From: Vigna angularis
Lineage: Eukaryota; Streptophyta; Magnoliopsida; Fabales; Fabaceae
Length of the DNA stretch: 64,000 nucleotides
Direction: 5' to 3'
Assembly (NCBI RefSeq): GCF_016808095.1
Contig: NC_068973.1
Span: 1,792,501 to 1,856,500 of the forward strand
The notes under the pieces are model-generated. The model had not been told where the DNA came from. It saw only the letters and a list, made by a program, of their open reading frames with translations, and searched no databases. The position numbers were made by a program, and so were the translations under genes. Positions 50,408 through 60,100 of this stretch are shown here, piece after piece (position 1 is the first letter of the stretch; each line of letters starts with the position of its first letter).

Positions 50408-53400
50408 TATGTCGAATATGTATAAAGACCATTAAACTAGCTGGTTTCTCTTTATAGAATTTCCAAATTTCTTATAAATAAATGTTGAGGATGATGGAGT
50501 ACTTTTTGTCTGTCTAATTGCACTTGAGTGAGCACAGGTACTCTGGGTGCTAGGTTTTTTACTAGTTTCTTATCTTGTGGTTTCCTTTTAAAGAATAAAT
50601 GCAGCATGAGTCTTTTTATGGCTGTAGAATTTGTAGTTGTACAAGAGACCTTTCCTCATTGAATGTGTGCTAAACACGGATTTAGTTGATGTCATGGCAG
50701 TTGGAATTTCATTAATTGCAATTTGTTGCGACTCTTCACCCAAATGAAACAATCTATATGGAGTTGTTTTTTTACCAGAATCCCGCATTGAATTGGCAAT
50801 CATTGAGGAATTGCTTGAATGTTAATTCTGTTGTGATTCTTGCAATATGATATGGAGGGATGGTGAACTGCTACAGTGTGATGATGAACCGGGGATGCAA
50901 TGGGTAGGAGTGTTCAGAATGCTTGCTGTTGGTTAAACTTTCAAAGATGGGTCTGGGCACTGGCACTGAGGATGGTGGTGGGGTTGTTGTGAGATGAGAC
51001 ACGCCACATATTTGAGCATCTTAGGATGTACAGGGGCAGACAAAAGGAACTGAAGAGGTGAATGAGCAAGAAAATGGGTTTTTTAGAGTTAGGTTTTGAA
51101 AATTAGAGAGAGAAGAGCTTGGAGAAACATAAGTATTATTGTGCATTGTGTTATTCCATATTTAAACCAATAAGCATCAGTTGACGTTACCCTTCAGTTA
51201 TCTACAACCAACAGACCTCAAAAGCTTAAGGCAATTGATGTGGGACCTTCCTACACATTGATAATGAGGAAATAATTAATTTCTACTTTTAGAGTTTTTT
51301 TTATTCATAAAACATTCTGTATTGTTTTGAAAATTTGATAATGAATCTTAATGTCTTCTGATTTGCATTTCAATTCTTGTTTGACCACCCCACTAATGAA
51401 TCTTAATTTGTCTTCTGATTTGCATTTCAATTCATGATTGACAACCATGCAATGGTCAATATTGTATGGGAAACTGATGATTTTTTCTTTGACAGATATC
51501 AGATATACGGGAACGTCAATATGAGAGGACGGGAATTGGAAGCAGTTACCTTTTTAGACTTGATGATGGTTATGTGGTCAGTAAATATTGCTTTAATTAT
51601 TAATTTTTTATTTGGATGTTTCATTTATCTTGCTTATGTAAGGTGACTATGAAGTCATTGTTTCAGATGGATCTGATTTTTTATTCTCCCTATCCTCCCT
51701 ATGTTGGCATTGATTGATATCTTTACTATGTTTTTCTGTGATTGAATAATAATGAAGTTTATGGATCAAAGAGTAGCCAGAGTAAAATCTCACGAATTGT
51801 GTTGTCTTTTTAAATTTTGTGGATAATGGGTTTATACATTAAAAGGTAGATGATAGGTTTATAACTAAAATGTTGAATGTCAGACCTAAGTAAGTATTGA
51901 CTCTGTAAGTTGGGTTTGAGTTCAATAATTTGATAAAGCAAATATTCTTACAAATGGGCTAGTGGATGATCATCTAAATAGATAGTTTTGGTTAAATTCC
52001 CTGTTATATCATATCTGGCTTACTATCAAACACAGGCTTTCTTGGTAAGCCAATCCTGACACATCATAATTTTGTCTTGTGATTGGTTAGTCCACTAGAT
52101 CTACAAACATATTACCTAAATAAAGTGTTACATTACATGTATTTTTTGCATGTTTTCTCATTAGTATTCTATGGATAAAAGTATATGTTGATAAATTCGA
52201 ATCCAGTGATAACTATTGAAATGATACATTTATTTTTCATGTTCGAGTATATGCAGGTTGATGCCACAAAGAGAGGTGGAATAGCTAGATTTATTAACCA
52301 CTCATGCCAGGTACTTTTTCTACTGTTATTTTTTGTATTATTCATGCATTTAAAGAAGTGTTTTTGGGTGTATACACTTCACTTCTGTTCGTGATTTAAC
52401 GTTTCTCCTAATTTGGACTTTTTTTTGGCAGCCCAACTGCTATACAAAGGTTATATCTGTTGAGGGTCAAAAGAAGATTTTCATATATGCAAAACGACAT
52501 ATAAAGGCTGGTGAAGAAATAACATACAATTACAAGTTCCCCTTGGAGGAGAAAAAGATTCCTTGCAACTGTGGTTCCAGAAAGTAAGATGATGAAACTT
52601 CAATTTCTGAGCATGTTTTATTTTTTCTATCGCTGCTAGATATTTTAGCTATCTTAATTTATTAAAAAAAATTGCTGTGTATACCGTCTTGAATGATTGT
52701 CTTGTGTTACTTACACATGAATATTCAACCATGGCAATGAGTTATTACTTAATATCTCACTCAAGTACCAGCCAGATCATGAAACACAAGAGTTTTCTAT
52801 TTTATTGCTTGATTTACTACTGGTACAAAACGTTTGCATCACCCTTTTGATTATTGTTTTTATTTTTTCTATCGCTGCTAGATATTTTAGCTAGCTTAAT
52901 TTATTAAAGAAAAATTGCTGTGTATACTGTGATGCATGTATAACCTATTGAATGATTGTCTTGTGTTACTTACACATGAATATTCAACCATTACAATGAG
53001 TTATTACTTAATATCTCACTCATGTACAAGCCAGATCATGAAACACAAGAGTTTTCTATTTTATTGCCTGATTTACTACTGGTACAAAACGTTTGCATCA
53101 CCCTTTTGATTATTGCTTTCAGATTTTACTTAGTATTGTACATAATTACGCACAATGCATTATAAACCCTTCACTGGAGTCCTATTCTTCCAGTGTGGGA
53201 CTTAGTCCTTTACAACTAAAATAATGCATGTTTTTTTTTTTTCTTTTCTGATGATATAATCCTAGTTGATGAATATGTGGAATAAATATTAGCTTTTGTT
53301 TGTGTAAGAGAAACAAAAGGTTTTCTGTTACATTGAAATATTAGTAAGGTGAAGAATGCGGAATGCAATTTAGCTAGGTACGGGTTATAGAAATTGTAGC

Positions 53401-54397
53401 AAGTATTCTGGATCTATTTTACTTGTTTAGAGATGAGGGAATGTGACACTTCTAGATTCAGGTTGGATGAATGCAATGTTGTTAAATAGGGGCCATGGTG
53501 GAATGTGGTGGTGGATATCACTTAGGTAGCCATGAAATGGCAGTTGTAGGTTTGATTTTTGACGGTGGGCTGTGGCAGCCATAAAACAGATGGCGGACAG
53601 CATCTGAAATGACCATGGTGAAGTACCTGTGGAGAATGAAGAGGTGAAGAACTAGCTGTTGTAGTTGGAGAGCCCACACCCTAATAAACTGCCCACTAGA
53701 ATCACAGATTTCCGATGTTGGACTTGGATACTAATATGCCAATGTCACCATGCATTGCTACCCCAACACTTGCTCTGGCTGGTTGTACACTAGTCTTCGA
53801 ATAGTCTCAGGAAACATTCCCATGTTGATGTCTCCACTTGTACAGCGGCTGAGGCTGAGGTACATGATGGAAGGTGCTAATTCTAATTGATAGAAACCTG
53901 GTATATTATTAGAAAGACCAAACGAATTCTATCCTGCAGAATTTCAAAGGTCTGCATCTCCAAATGCCCAAAAGGTCACAATTCCCTCACAAATGATAAA
54001 ATGATCTCTTTCTTCTCTAACGTATCTTATTGACAATGCCCGCATGTTCTAATTATCCCCAATCTCCATCTAAGTAGCCAACCATTTCTATCTATTCCAT
54101 TAACTATCTATCTAGCAGGTATCGAACCTATCATAACTAATTCCTAAGAGTTACCTAACAAAAACCAATAGGAAAGACCTTGATCTGAATTAAATTTTTT
54201 GAATAATTGGTTTTTTATGATGAATCACAATGGTCTTTTTGACAGATATTTGAGTTTGATGTGTATTCATTCACAACATTTAGGACAAAAATGAAGGTGG
54301 AAAACTGCTGTTTTCTTGTCATTGCGTGTGGTTTAGATATACTCATAATAACATATCTATGTATTTATTATGCAGGTGTCGTGGATCATTGAATTAG
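37935..54397 (+). CDS. ATXR7: ATXR7/SDG25-like histone H3K4 methyltransferase (N-terminus unresolved)
   Basis: Fourteen exons join in frame: 37935-38517, 38600-38716, 46663-46968, 47073-47375, 47459-47767, 47843-48295, 48448-48859, 48950-49093, 49617-50041, 50129-50251, 51496-51576, 52257-52310, 52432-52583 and 54376-54397. They encode about 1160 residues, so a few hundred N-terminal residues are probably missing. The first exon holds a GYF domain ([15 protein letters not shown]) and the second another GYF-like module ([16 protein letters not shown]). The family-specific [15 protein letters not shown] motif precedes the SET domain ([49 protein letters not shown]), and a post-SET CNCGS...KCRGSLN ends the protein. 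ATXR7/SDG25 is a nuclear enzyme that transfers methyl groups from S-adenosylmethionine to histone H3 Lys4 and promotes FLC-type gene expression in Arabidopsis. The second intron (38717-46662) is 7.9 kb because it contains a full copia element. The last coding exon has only 22 bases, after a 1.8-kb intron. Catalytic motifs look intact. Confidence 0.92.
40082..40233 (+). repeat. 5' LTR of copia-1
   Basis: 152 bp with TG...CA ends, identical by eye to the 3' copy at 44814-44965. It contains a palindromic TGGGCTTAGCCCA at 40114-40126, a second stem (taagggc, loop attg, gccctta) just after it, and a TATAAATA box at 40161-40168, an arrangement that looks like a compact promoter. Confidence 0.97.
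40234..40246 (+). other. Primer-binding site of copia-1
   Basis: TGGTATCTAGAGC directly abuts the 5' LTR. It is the complement of the initiator Met-tRNA 3' end (usual form TGGTATCAGAGC) with one extra T, and it would prime minus-strand DNA synthesis. Confidence 0.85.
40247..40654 (+). other. GC-rich leader of copia-1 with (GCC)n repeat
   Basis: The untranslated leader between primer site and gag is very GC-rich compared with the AT-rich host DNA. A (GCC/TCC)n run covers about 40285-40380. Frames through it on either strand give Ala- or Gly-rich low-complexity peptides (for example 40269-40520 minus) and are not genes. Confidence 0.8.
40655..44806 (+). CDS. Copia gag-pol polyprotein (copia-1), intact
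   Basis: One uninterrupted frame of 1383 residues from an ATG in ctccATGG. Domain order is that of Ty1/copia: an N-terminal gag (UBN2-like) region; a CCHC zinc knuckle near residue 252 ([14 protein letters not shown]); an aspartic protease with DSGATDH near 343; an integrase with HHCC around 466-500 and catalytic residues in HSDIWGP (about 524), LRSDNGREY (about 586) and NGVAERKN (about 622); a reverse transcriptase with YVDDIVLTG near 1067; and RNase H with SDADWAGSP near 1229 and AEAEYRAMA near 1270. The product would form virus-like particles, make cDNA and integrate it. No stop or frameshift was found, and the stop codon overlaps the start of the purine tract. Codon use and base composition resemble copia-2, and the two polyproteins share most residues in RT/RNase H, so they belong to one lineage. 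Confidence 0.97.
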   Translation: MASSSSTNTYVGGSSSDPSIYTNYVNVHLSIDKLDGTNHATWASDIKLWLKSQGYLDHLTQDVTTATTDDTSRWMKIDAQLCIVIKSTIHSSLKQMFRSYETCSEVWAQAKLLYTNDTQRLYGVCQDLLTVIGPRNHGPMAEYLGKIHALLHDFNDILPPAPTPAEELEQRSKFFMLLALYGLSDDISHVRDQILGSPVIPNFTSTCSALLRIPSKPVTETSPHIDDSSVMAIQRNDRSRPRRQNKGRVTKCDHCGKLGHKIDQCYALHGRPPRPVAMANSEPSGDPPTSSNTVEKPAIFNEFLRWYEDRQHSSSTTSASVARTGTPFVGLTHFHSLGSWVLDSGATDHITGNKSLFSSLSCPDNLPSVTMADGSRVSSHGVGTVDIFPSISIDHVLYVPGSPFNLLSISRLTRTLNCVISFTKDSVWLQDRSSKHMIGTGCESHGLYHLRPSPHVGVIMESPSLLHAQLGHPSLAKLQQLVPRLSQLSSLSCESCQLGKHTRSSFPRSVSQRASSPFSLVHSDIWGPSRVKSNLGFQYFVTFIDDYSRCTWLFLMKNRSELFPIFQLFFNEIKTQFGVSIRTLRSDNGREYLSQSFTHFMASHGILHQTSCAYTPQQNGVAERKNRHLIETTRTLLIHGQVPSRFWGDAVLTACYLINRMPSSVLDNKIPHSILFPQDPLHPLPLRVFGSTCFVHDFSPGLDKLSPRSHKCVFLGFPRSQKGYKCFSPSLNRHFISADVTFDESSFYFSHLSSSFEPPPVTVDIPIFCDSPSDAPPILSPPSLDSHSPQDRPSPPPLQVYSRRNRLPHDSLPVPVPVSPPAPANESDLPIALRKGIRSTRNTSPHYTVLSYHRLSPSFYTCLSSISSVSIPHSVGDALTHPGWCQAMLDELSALQKSGTWELVQLPSGKSVVGCRWVYAIKVGPDGTIDRLKARLVAKGYTQIFGLDYGDTFSPVAKMTSVRLFIAMAALRQWPLHQLDVKNAFLNGDLHEEIYMEQPPGFVAQGESSGLVCRLRKSLYGLKQSPRAWFGKFSCVVQQFGMSRSEADHSVFYRHSNAGCIYLIVYVDDIVLTGSDYLGISKMKQHLCHHFQTKDLGKLRYFLGIEVAQSNTGIVISQRKYALDILEETGLMNSKSVETPMDPNIKLLPNQGEPFSDPERYRRLVGKLNYLTVTRPDISFAVSVVSQFLNSPCEDHWDAVVRILKYIKGSPGKGLLYGPNNDTKIVCYSDADWAGSPSDRRSTSGYCVSVGGNLISWKSKKQSVVARSSAEAEYRAMASATCELVWLKQLLSELKFGDVTQMTLICDNQAALHISSNPVFHERTKHIEVDCHFIREKIISGDIKTEFVNSSNQLADIFTKSLRGPRIDYLCNKLGTYDLYTPA
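44805..44813 (+). other. Polypurine tract of copia-1
   Basis: GAGGGGGAG lies immediately before the 3' LTR and primes plus-strand synthesis. The gag-pol stop codon TGA (44804-44806) runs into it, so coding sequence and tract overlap by two bases. Confidence 0.9.
44814..44965 (+). repeat. 3' LTR of copia-1
   Basis: 152 bp, TG...CA, identical by eye to the 5' LTR and followed by the AAGGT target duplication. It lies in sense within the ATXR7 intron and could supply a cryptic promoter or polyadenylation signal. Confidence 0.97.
44971..46662 (+). other. Remainder of the ATXR7 intron that holds copia-1
   Basis: Non-coding intron sequence from the copia-1 target duplication to the acceptor at 46661-46662. 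The flanking exons join in phase without any exon from here, so the short frames (for example 45153-45350) are not needed. A less AT-rich stretch at about 45340-45780 may be an old repeat fragment. Confidence 0.6.
50331..50402. repeat. (TA)n microsatellite in an ATXR7 intron
   Basis: An uninterrupted tract of about 72 bp starts about 80 bp after the donor site of the first SET-domain exon (exon end 50251). It creates a spurious Ile-Tyr repeat frame. Confidence 0.97.
52617..53115. repeat. Tandem duplication in the last ATXR7 intron
   Basis: Two head-to-tail copies, 52617-52858 and 52859-53115, share phrases such as ctatcgctgctagatatttt, gaatgattgtcttgtgttac and ctactggtacaaaacgtttg. The second copy carries about 16 extra bases (near gtgatgcatgtataacct) and several substitutions. 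The duplication accounts for part of the length of the intron before the final coding exon. Confidence 0.9.
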
Positions 54398-56205
54398 TCA
54401 TTGATTGGATTTTTGATACTGGTATGCATTTATTGCTGAAGGTGAATTTTGTTGTATACAGCTTCACTCTAAATTGTGTCATGTTTTTGTAGGTCATTCT
54501 TTTCAAAGCCCACATGTTAAATTATTGAGTGGACAGGATTTTCAACATAGGTTTGTACTCGTATTGCATATTAGAGTTTAATCATGGTATTCAATCCTGT
54601 TAATCATTTCATTTCAGAAGCTTCTGCTTTCTTGTCCCTTTACATGCACTCATTTTGGAAATTTTTTGTTAAGGGAGTTTATGCACTTATGTGCATTCAA
54701 CTCTTTAAACTTGTGAATGTGGCTTTAATTTATTAAACATGTGAATTAATATTTTGGAAAAGAGTGCACCTTAAGTGTGATTGTTTGGTAGGTACAACTG
54801 ATCTGAAAAATTATATGGCTTTGATTGGAACATTTAGTATATCATTATTGTTGTTTTGTTTCCAGGGTAATACTCTTTCCATAATTGTTGGATGTTGCAT
54901 TCTGAAGACTTGACTCTTATTTTAATATTTCACTTGGCTTCAAATGGGATGAGTTGCAAAAGTAGTTGTTTGTGATCATACTTTGTACGTTTCTGCTCTC
55001 AATAATCTCTGGTGTTCATAGGGGTTATTTTTTATTTTTAAAATACTAGATTGTTATTTTATTTTTACATTACATGATGTGGCTACCTCTGCATTGCGAT
55101 AGGTAACTGTCAAAGGAATATAGAGGTTATTAGTTGTATAGATTCCATTTCATCTGTGTAAAGACTTACTATGTTTACCTGTTAATAAATGTATTGTCCT
55201 TATACTCATTGGGTGCCTGTTTAATAACTGCTTTCTGCTCCGTTATTTTACAACATGCATTGTGTTTTTAGTCATCACATTTCTAGGATTTTCCTAACTA
55301 CATGGAGATTTCTTTATGGTTGTTGATATATATCTTTGTGAAAATGTTCAAGTACTGTTCTTTGATTGTGTACTCCAAATTGTATGAACTAATCTAATTC
55401 CAGTTAATAATGAATACAATTTACCTTGGCATAATACGGAAAGTCTAAACTTTATATCTTATGATTGCGGTGGGGCTAGCATGTCCCGTGGCCGTAAATT
55501 CTTTTGCACCATTATGAGTTTATACTGCTACCAATTTTTTTTATTAGGGTAGCTAAAGAATGATTTAGTTCTAGTTTCAGACGTCATGTGTACACTTATT
55601 AGCAGTTTTTGACTTTTTCTATATAAACTATAACCCATATGATCCACTGAATCAATCGTGTCTTTCTTCAAAACTTAATATGGTGCATGTCTAGACTTTC
55701 ACATGTTTGGTTTCCTGTTTGTTGATTTGCTTTTAGATAAACGATATGTTGAAATTGAGTATTCCTTGAGTAGGAAATGTAGGCTTATAGTTTCGATAGC
55801 TCTCCGCACTCCATCTTTTTCTACTTGGAGGTTCTTGGTGTGGTAAATATAATTTAAAACAAAAACATGCAATCTAGTGCACGAGTTCTTGTTATTGATT
55901 TAAGTGTTGTGGTGTTTCAGGTTATGGATCAGCGTCATTGATGATATAGGCTGCAATGAATAATATTGATGATTGATATACAATTTGGATTACCTGCTCG
56001 TTTGGTGATGAATTAAGTAGCTCGTTCATTCTTGTGGACTTTTTTGTGGCAGTTGAGTTTCTTCTCTTTGAAGCTGTAAATAATTGTTTCCATGTATATA
56101 TTTTTTGGTAGTGAAGGAATTATTTGTTACAAAAATTTTCTAATTCATTAATGAGTAAAAAGCTTTGGAAACATTAGTACAAGCTATTGAAAATTAAAAC
56201 TGTTA
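54398..56205 (+). other. ATXR7 3' untranslated and downstream region
   Basis: T-rich sequence with no coding frame. Part of it should be the ATXR7 3' untranslated region, possibly spliced, but no polyadenylation site stands out uniquely. It ends where the first copy of the 375-bp duplication begins. Confidence 0.5.
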
Positions 56206-56580
56206 ATCTCAAATCCCCATTCCTGCCCCCTAATTATTCACATTTGACAGTTACACTCGTTTATATAACAAAGATTTGATTGAATTATATTAAAAGTTGC
56301 GGCTTAATAAGTTGCAACTATGTAATTTATCTACATTCCAATAATGATGTTATTGAAATTTCTTGACTAGTGGGTTGTTAAATTCGTCGACATTGATATA
56401 TCAGTCCTTTCTAAACAGTTACTCTTATGTTTCTTTAGCAGAGACTGAATGCTCTTTTGGTCTCTATGAAAGTATATGCCTCAAAAAATAGGGTTAACTG
56501 CACTTTTGGTCTTTGTAGGTATTATTGCAATTGTATAATTTTAATCCTAAGTTTTCGTAATGTTAGTTGGGATTTTTATG
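56206..56580 (+). repeat. Left copy of a 375-bp direct duplication flanking copia-2
   Basis: This segment, from atctcaaatcccc to gttgggatttttatg, recurs at 61481-61855 and appears identical throughout by eye. It ends exactly at the first base of the copia-2 5' LTR. The right half (from about 56488, agggttaactgcacttttgg) resembles the edge of a common older plant repeat. Confidence 0.97.
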
Positions 56581-56796
56581 TGTTAGGATATTTATCCTAT
56601 TTTATCATTATTATAGTGTGTCAAGGGTTACCCTATTTATCATGATTATATTATGTCTAGGATTACCCTATTTATCATGATTATATTGTGTCTAGGGTTA
56701 CCCTATTTATCATGTATTTGTGTATCAATTTATTCTTATAAATAGAAGATTGTGAGAGGGATCAATCAAGCCCTCTAGAATTATTTTACAGTTTCA
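56581..56796 (+). repeat. 5' LTR of copia-2
   Basis: 216 bp, TG...CA. It carries 35-bp tandem repeats (starts at about 56596, 56631, 56666 and a partial copy at 56701) built on ccctatttatcatgattata, and a TATAAATA box at 56737-56744. Against the 3' copy it differs at two places (catta versus catca, aagggtta versus aaggatta). Confidence 0.95.
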
Positions 56797-56805
56797 ATCT
56801 TAAGT

Positions 56806-56817
56806 TGGTATCAGAGC
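56806..56817 (+). other. Primer-binding site of copia-2
   Basis: TGGTATCAGAGC, a full match to the initiator Met-tRNA complement, lies nine bases after the LTR end as defined by CA at 56795-56796. The nine-base gap is larger than usual, so the LTR end may need confirmation from other family copies. Confidence 0.88.
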
Positions 56818-57147
56818 GGGTCGATCCCGCTCTGGTTTCTGTCTCGTAATATATATTTGTCCGGCGCCACAGTTCTTTGTCGCCCGCCGCTGCCCGCCGC
56901 TGCCCGCCGCCGGCCACCGTCAACCGTCGGCCACCGTCGGCCGTCGCCGGCCACCGTCCGGCCACCGTCTCCGGCCACCGTCCGGCCACCGTCTCCGGCC
57001 ACCGTCTCCGGCCACCGTCCGGCCACCGTCACCGCCGGCCACCGCCTGCCATTGCCGACCACCGTCGTCCATCACTGTCAAAGTTTCCTTCGTCTAAACC
57101 CTTAGGGTTTTCTTGTTCTTCGTTAGTACTATTCGTCTTCTTCAGAA
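56818..57147 (+). other. GC-rich leader of copia-2 with ccggccaccgtc repeats
   Basis: About 56880-57050 is made of imperfect tandem repeats of a ccggccaccgtc-type unit. The overlapping frames on both strands (for example 56811-57062 minus) are low-complexity by-products of this repeat. Copia-1 has a different GC-rich repeat at the equivalent place. Confidence 0.85.
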
Positions 57148-60100
57148 ATGGTGTCTGGCAGTACTCTTTCCTTCTCTGGAAGTCCATCAATTACCTCCGA
57201 GAAGCTAAATGGAAAAAATTATCTATCATGGTCTGCTGCCGTTGAAATGTGGTTCCTTGGCCAAGGGCATTATGACCACCTTGAGCGAGATGGAAGCCAT
57301 GTGCCTACTGAAAAAGCTGATCAGTGGAAACAAGCAGATTTCCAGTTGTGTGCCCTGTTATGGCAATCAGTGGAACCCAAACTTTTTGTATCTTTGAGGG
57401 CTTTCAAAACTTGTCACTCCTTTTGGAAGAAAGCCCAAAGCATTTATGCCAACGATATTCAACGTCTCTATGACACTACGAATAAACTTGCATCTCTTAA
57501 AATGGCAGACCATGATATGGTGTCCTTCATGACTGAAGCCCAATCTGCTGTCGAAGAACTTAGGATGTTTTTGGAAGTAGATCCATTAGAGGATATAAAA
57601 AAGAAACTAGACAAATTCTACATGGTGTTGATCCTTCGTGCCCTACATCCCGATTTTGATCATCTCAGAGATCAACTTCTAACTAGTCATGAGGTCCCCT
57701 CTATGGAAACATTGACCACTCGCCTTCTGCGTGTCCCGGTATCTCAAACTCAAGAAGCGCATGAACTAGTGGAACCATCTGTCATGGTTGCCACACGAGG
57801 AAGAGGAGGACGTGGCACTAGAGGAGGAGGACGAGGAGGTCGGGGACGTACTCAATGCACATATTGTAAAAGGATGGGTCATACTCAAGAGAATTGCTAC
57901 TCCTTACATGGTTTCCCTTCCAAAACCGCCAATATTTCGAAGACTGAAACTTCCACTTTGAAAACTGAAACCTCTACTTCTATGTTTTCTGAGGATGAAT
58001 ATCAAGAGTATTTAAGGTTAAAGTCTAACAGCTTGGCACAACCATCTCAATCTCCCAATACATCAACAGCCTGCGTTTCTCAATTTATGGAATGTCAAAA
58101 TTCATGGGTAATTGACTCAGGTGCTTCTGATCACATTTCTGGTAATACCTCTTTGTTCTCATCTATTTCCTTTCGAGAAAAACCTCATTTCATAACCCTT
58201 GCAAATGGATCTAAAACTTCTTCCAAAGGAGTCGGTCATGTTTCTTTGTCTCCCTCCCTCAATCTCAACTCAGTCCTTTTTGTCCCTAATTGTCCTTTTA
58301 ATTTAATTTCCTTAAGCCAGTTGACTAAAATGTTAAATTGTTCAATAACCTTTGATCATAAATCTTTTGTTATACAGGAGCGTGGTTCGGGGAGACAGAT
58401 TGGAGAAGGATATGAAGCTGGCGGATTATACCATTTTGGATCTCGTCCAAGGGTGTCTTGTGTTGCTGCTCTTAATCCTAAAGTGCTACATGATCGACTT
58501 GGCCATCCTCATTTGTCCAAATTAAAAAAGATGTGTCCTGAACTTAGTGGTCTCCAAACCTTAGAATGTGAGTCATGTCAATTAGGAAAACATGTTAGAT
58601 CTTCCTTTCCTAAAAGGTCTCAATCAATATGTAATTCTAGTTTTTCCATCATCCATTCTGATATATGGGGACCTAGTCGTATCTCCTCCTTTGGTTATAG
58701 ATATTTTGTTACCTTTATTGATGAATATTCAAGATGTACTTGGGTTTATCTTATGAAAAATCGTTCTGAATTGTTAGCTATCTTTACATCCTTTTTGAAT
58801 GAAATCAAGAATCAATTTGGTCAAGTAATCAAAATATTAAGAAGTGATAATGCCAAAGAGTATTTTTCATCCTCCTTTTCTGCCATCTTGAGTTCCCATG
58901 GTATCTTACATCAGTCTACTTGTCCTCATACACCACAGCAAAATGGTATAGCAGAACGAAAAAATAGACACTTGGTTGAAACTGCTCGTACCCTTTTGCT
59001 TGGTGCCCATATTCCTGTCCATCACTGGGGGGATGCCATCTTAACTGCATGTTATCTTATTAATAGGATGCCCTCCTCCTCTCTTGATAATAAAGTCCCT
59101 TTCTCCATTTTGTTTCCTAATGATCCTCTCTTTCATACATCTCCCCGAGTGTTTGGCTGTGTATGTTTTGTTCATGACATGTCTCCAGGTCTAGACAAAC
59201 TCTCCGCTCGCGCTCTCAAATGTGTCTTCTTAGGCTATTCTCGACTTCAAAAAGGATATCGGTGTTACTCTTCTGAAACTAAGAAGTATTACATGTCTGC
59301 CAATGTCACATTCTTTGAACAGACTCCTTACTTCTCTCCATCTGTTCAGGATGTTTCTATCCTCCAGCAGGTCCTTCCTATTCCAATGGTTGAGTCAAAT
59401 AGCTCCACTGTCTCTGTCATTCCCAGTCATGATCACAATCCTTCTACACCTGTTTCTCCACATACTGAGATCATCCCACACAGGGCCCCAATGGATAGTC
59501 CACCTCCCCAAGACAATGGTGAATCTCCTACTTCAGATTCTTCTCCCTCGTCACCTCCTCCCACGCCTCCTGGTGCAAATGATTCAGCATGGCCTATTGC
59601 CCTCAGAAAAGGTACTCGTTCCACTCGGAACCCTCATCCCATTTATAATTTTCTAAGCTATCATCGATTGTCGCCCTCCTATTTTTCTCTTTTATCCTCA
59701 GTGTCCTCTGTTGTTATACCCAAGAATGTGAAAGAAGCACTTGATCATCCTGGATGGCGACAAGCTATGATTGCAGAAATGCAGGCTCTTGACCACAGTA
59801 ATACTTGGGAGCTGGTGCCCCTTCCCCCAGGAAAAAAGGCGGTTGGTTGTCGATGGGTGTATGCAGTTAAAGTTGGCCCTGATGGTGAAATTGATCGGCT
59901 CAAAGCTCGGCTTGTTGCAAAAGGTTACACTCAGGTTTATGGTCTTGATTATTGTGACACTTTCTCTCCTGTAGCCAAGATGACTACTATTCGTCTCTTC
60001 TTTGCCATGGCAGCCATTCGTCACTGGCCACTTCATCAATTGGATATCAAGAATGCCTTCCTACATGGTGATCTTGAGGAAGAAGTTTATATGGAGCAAC

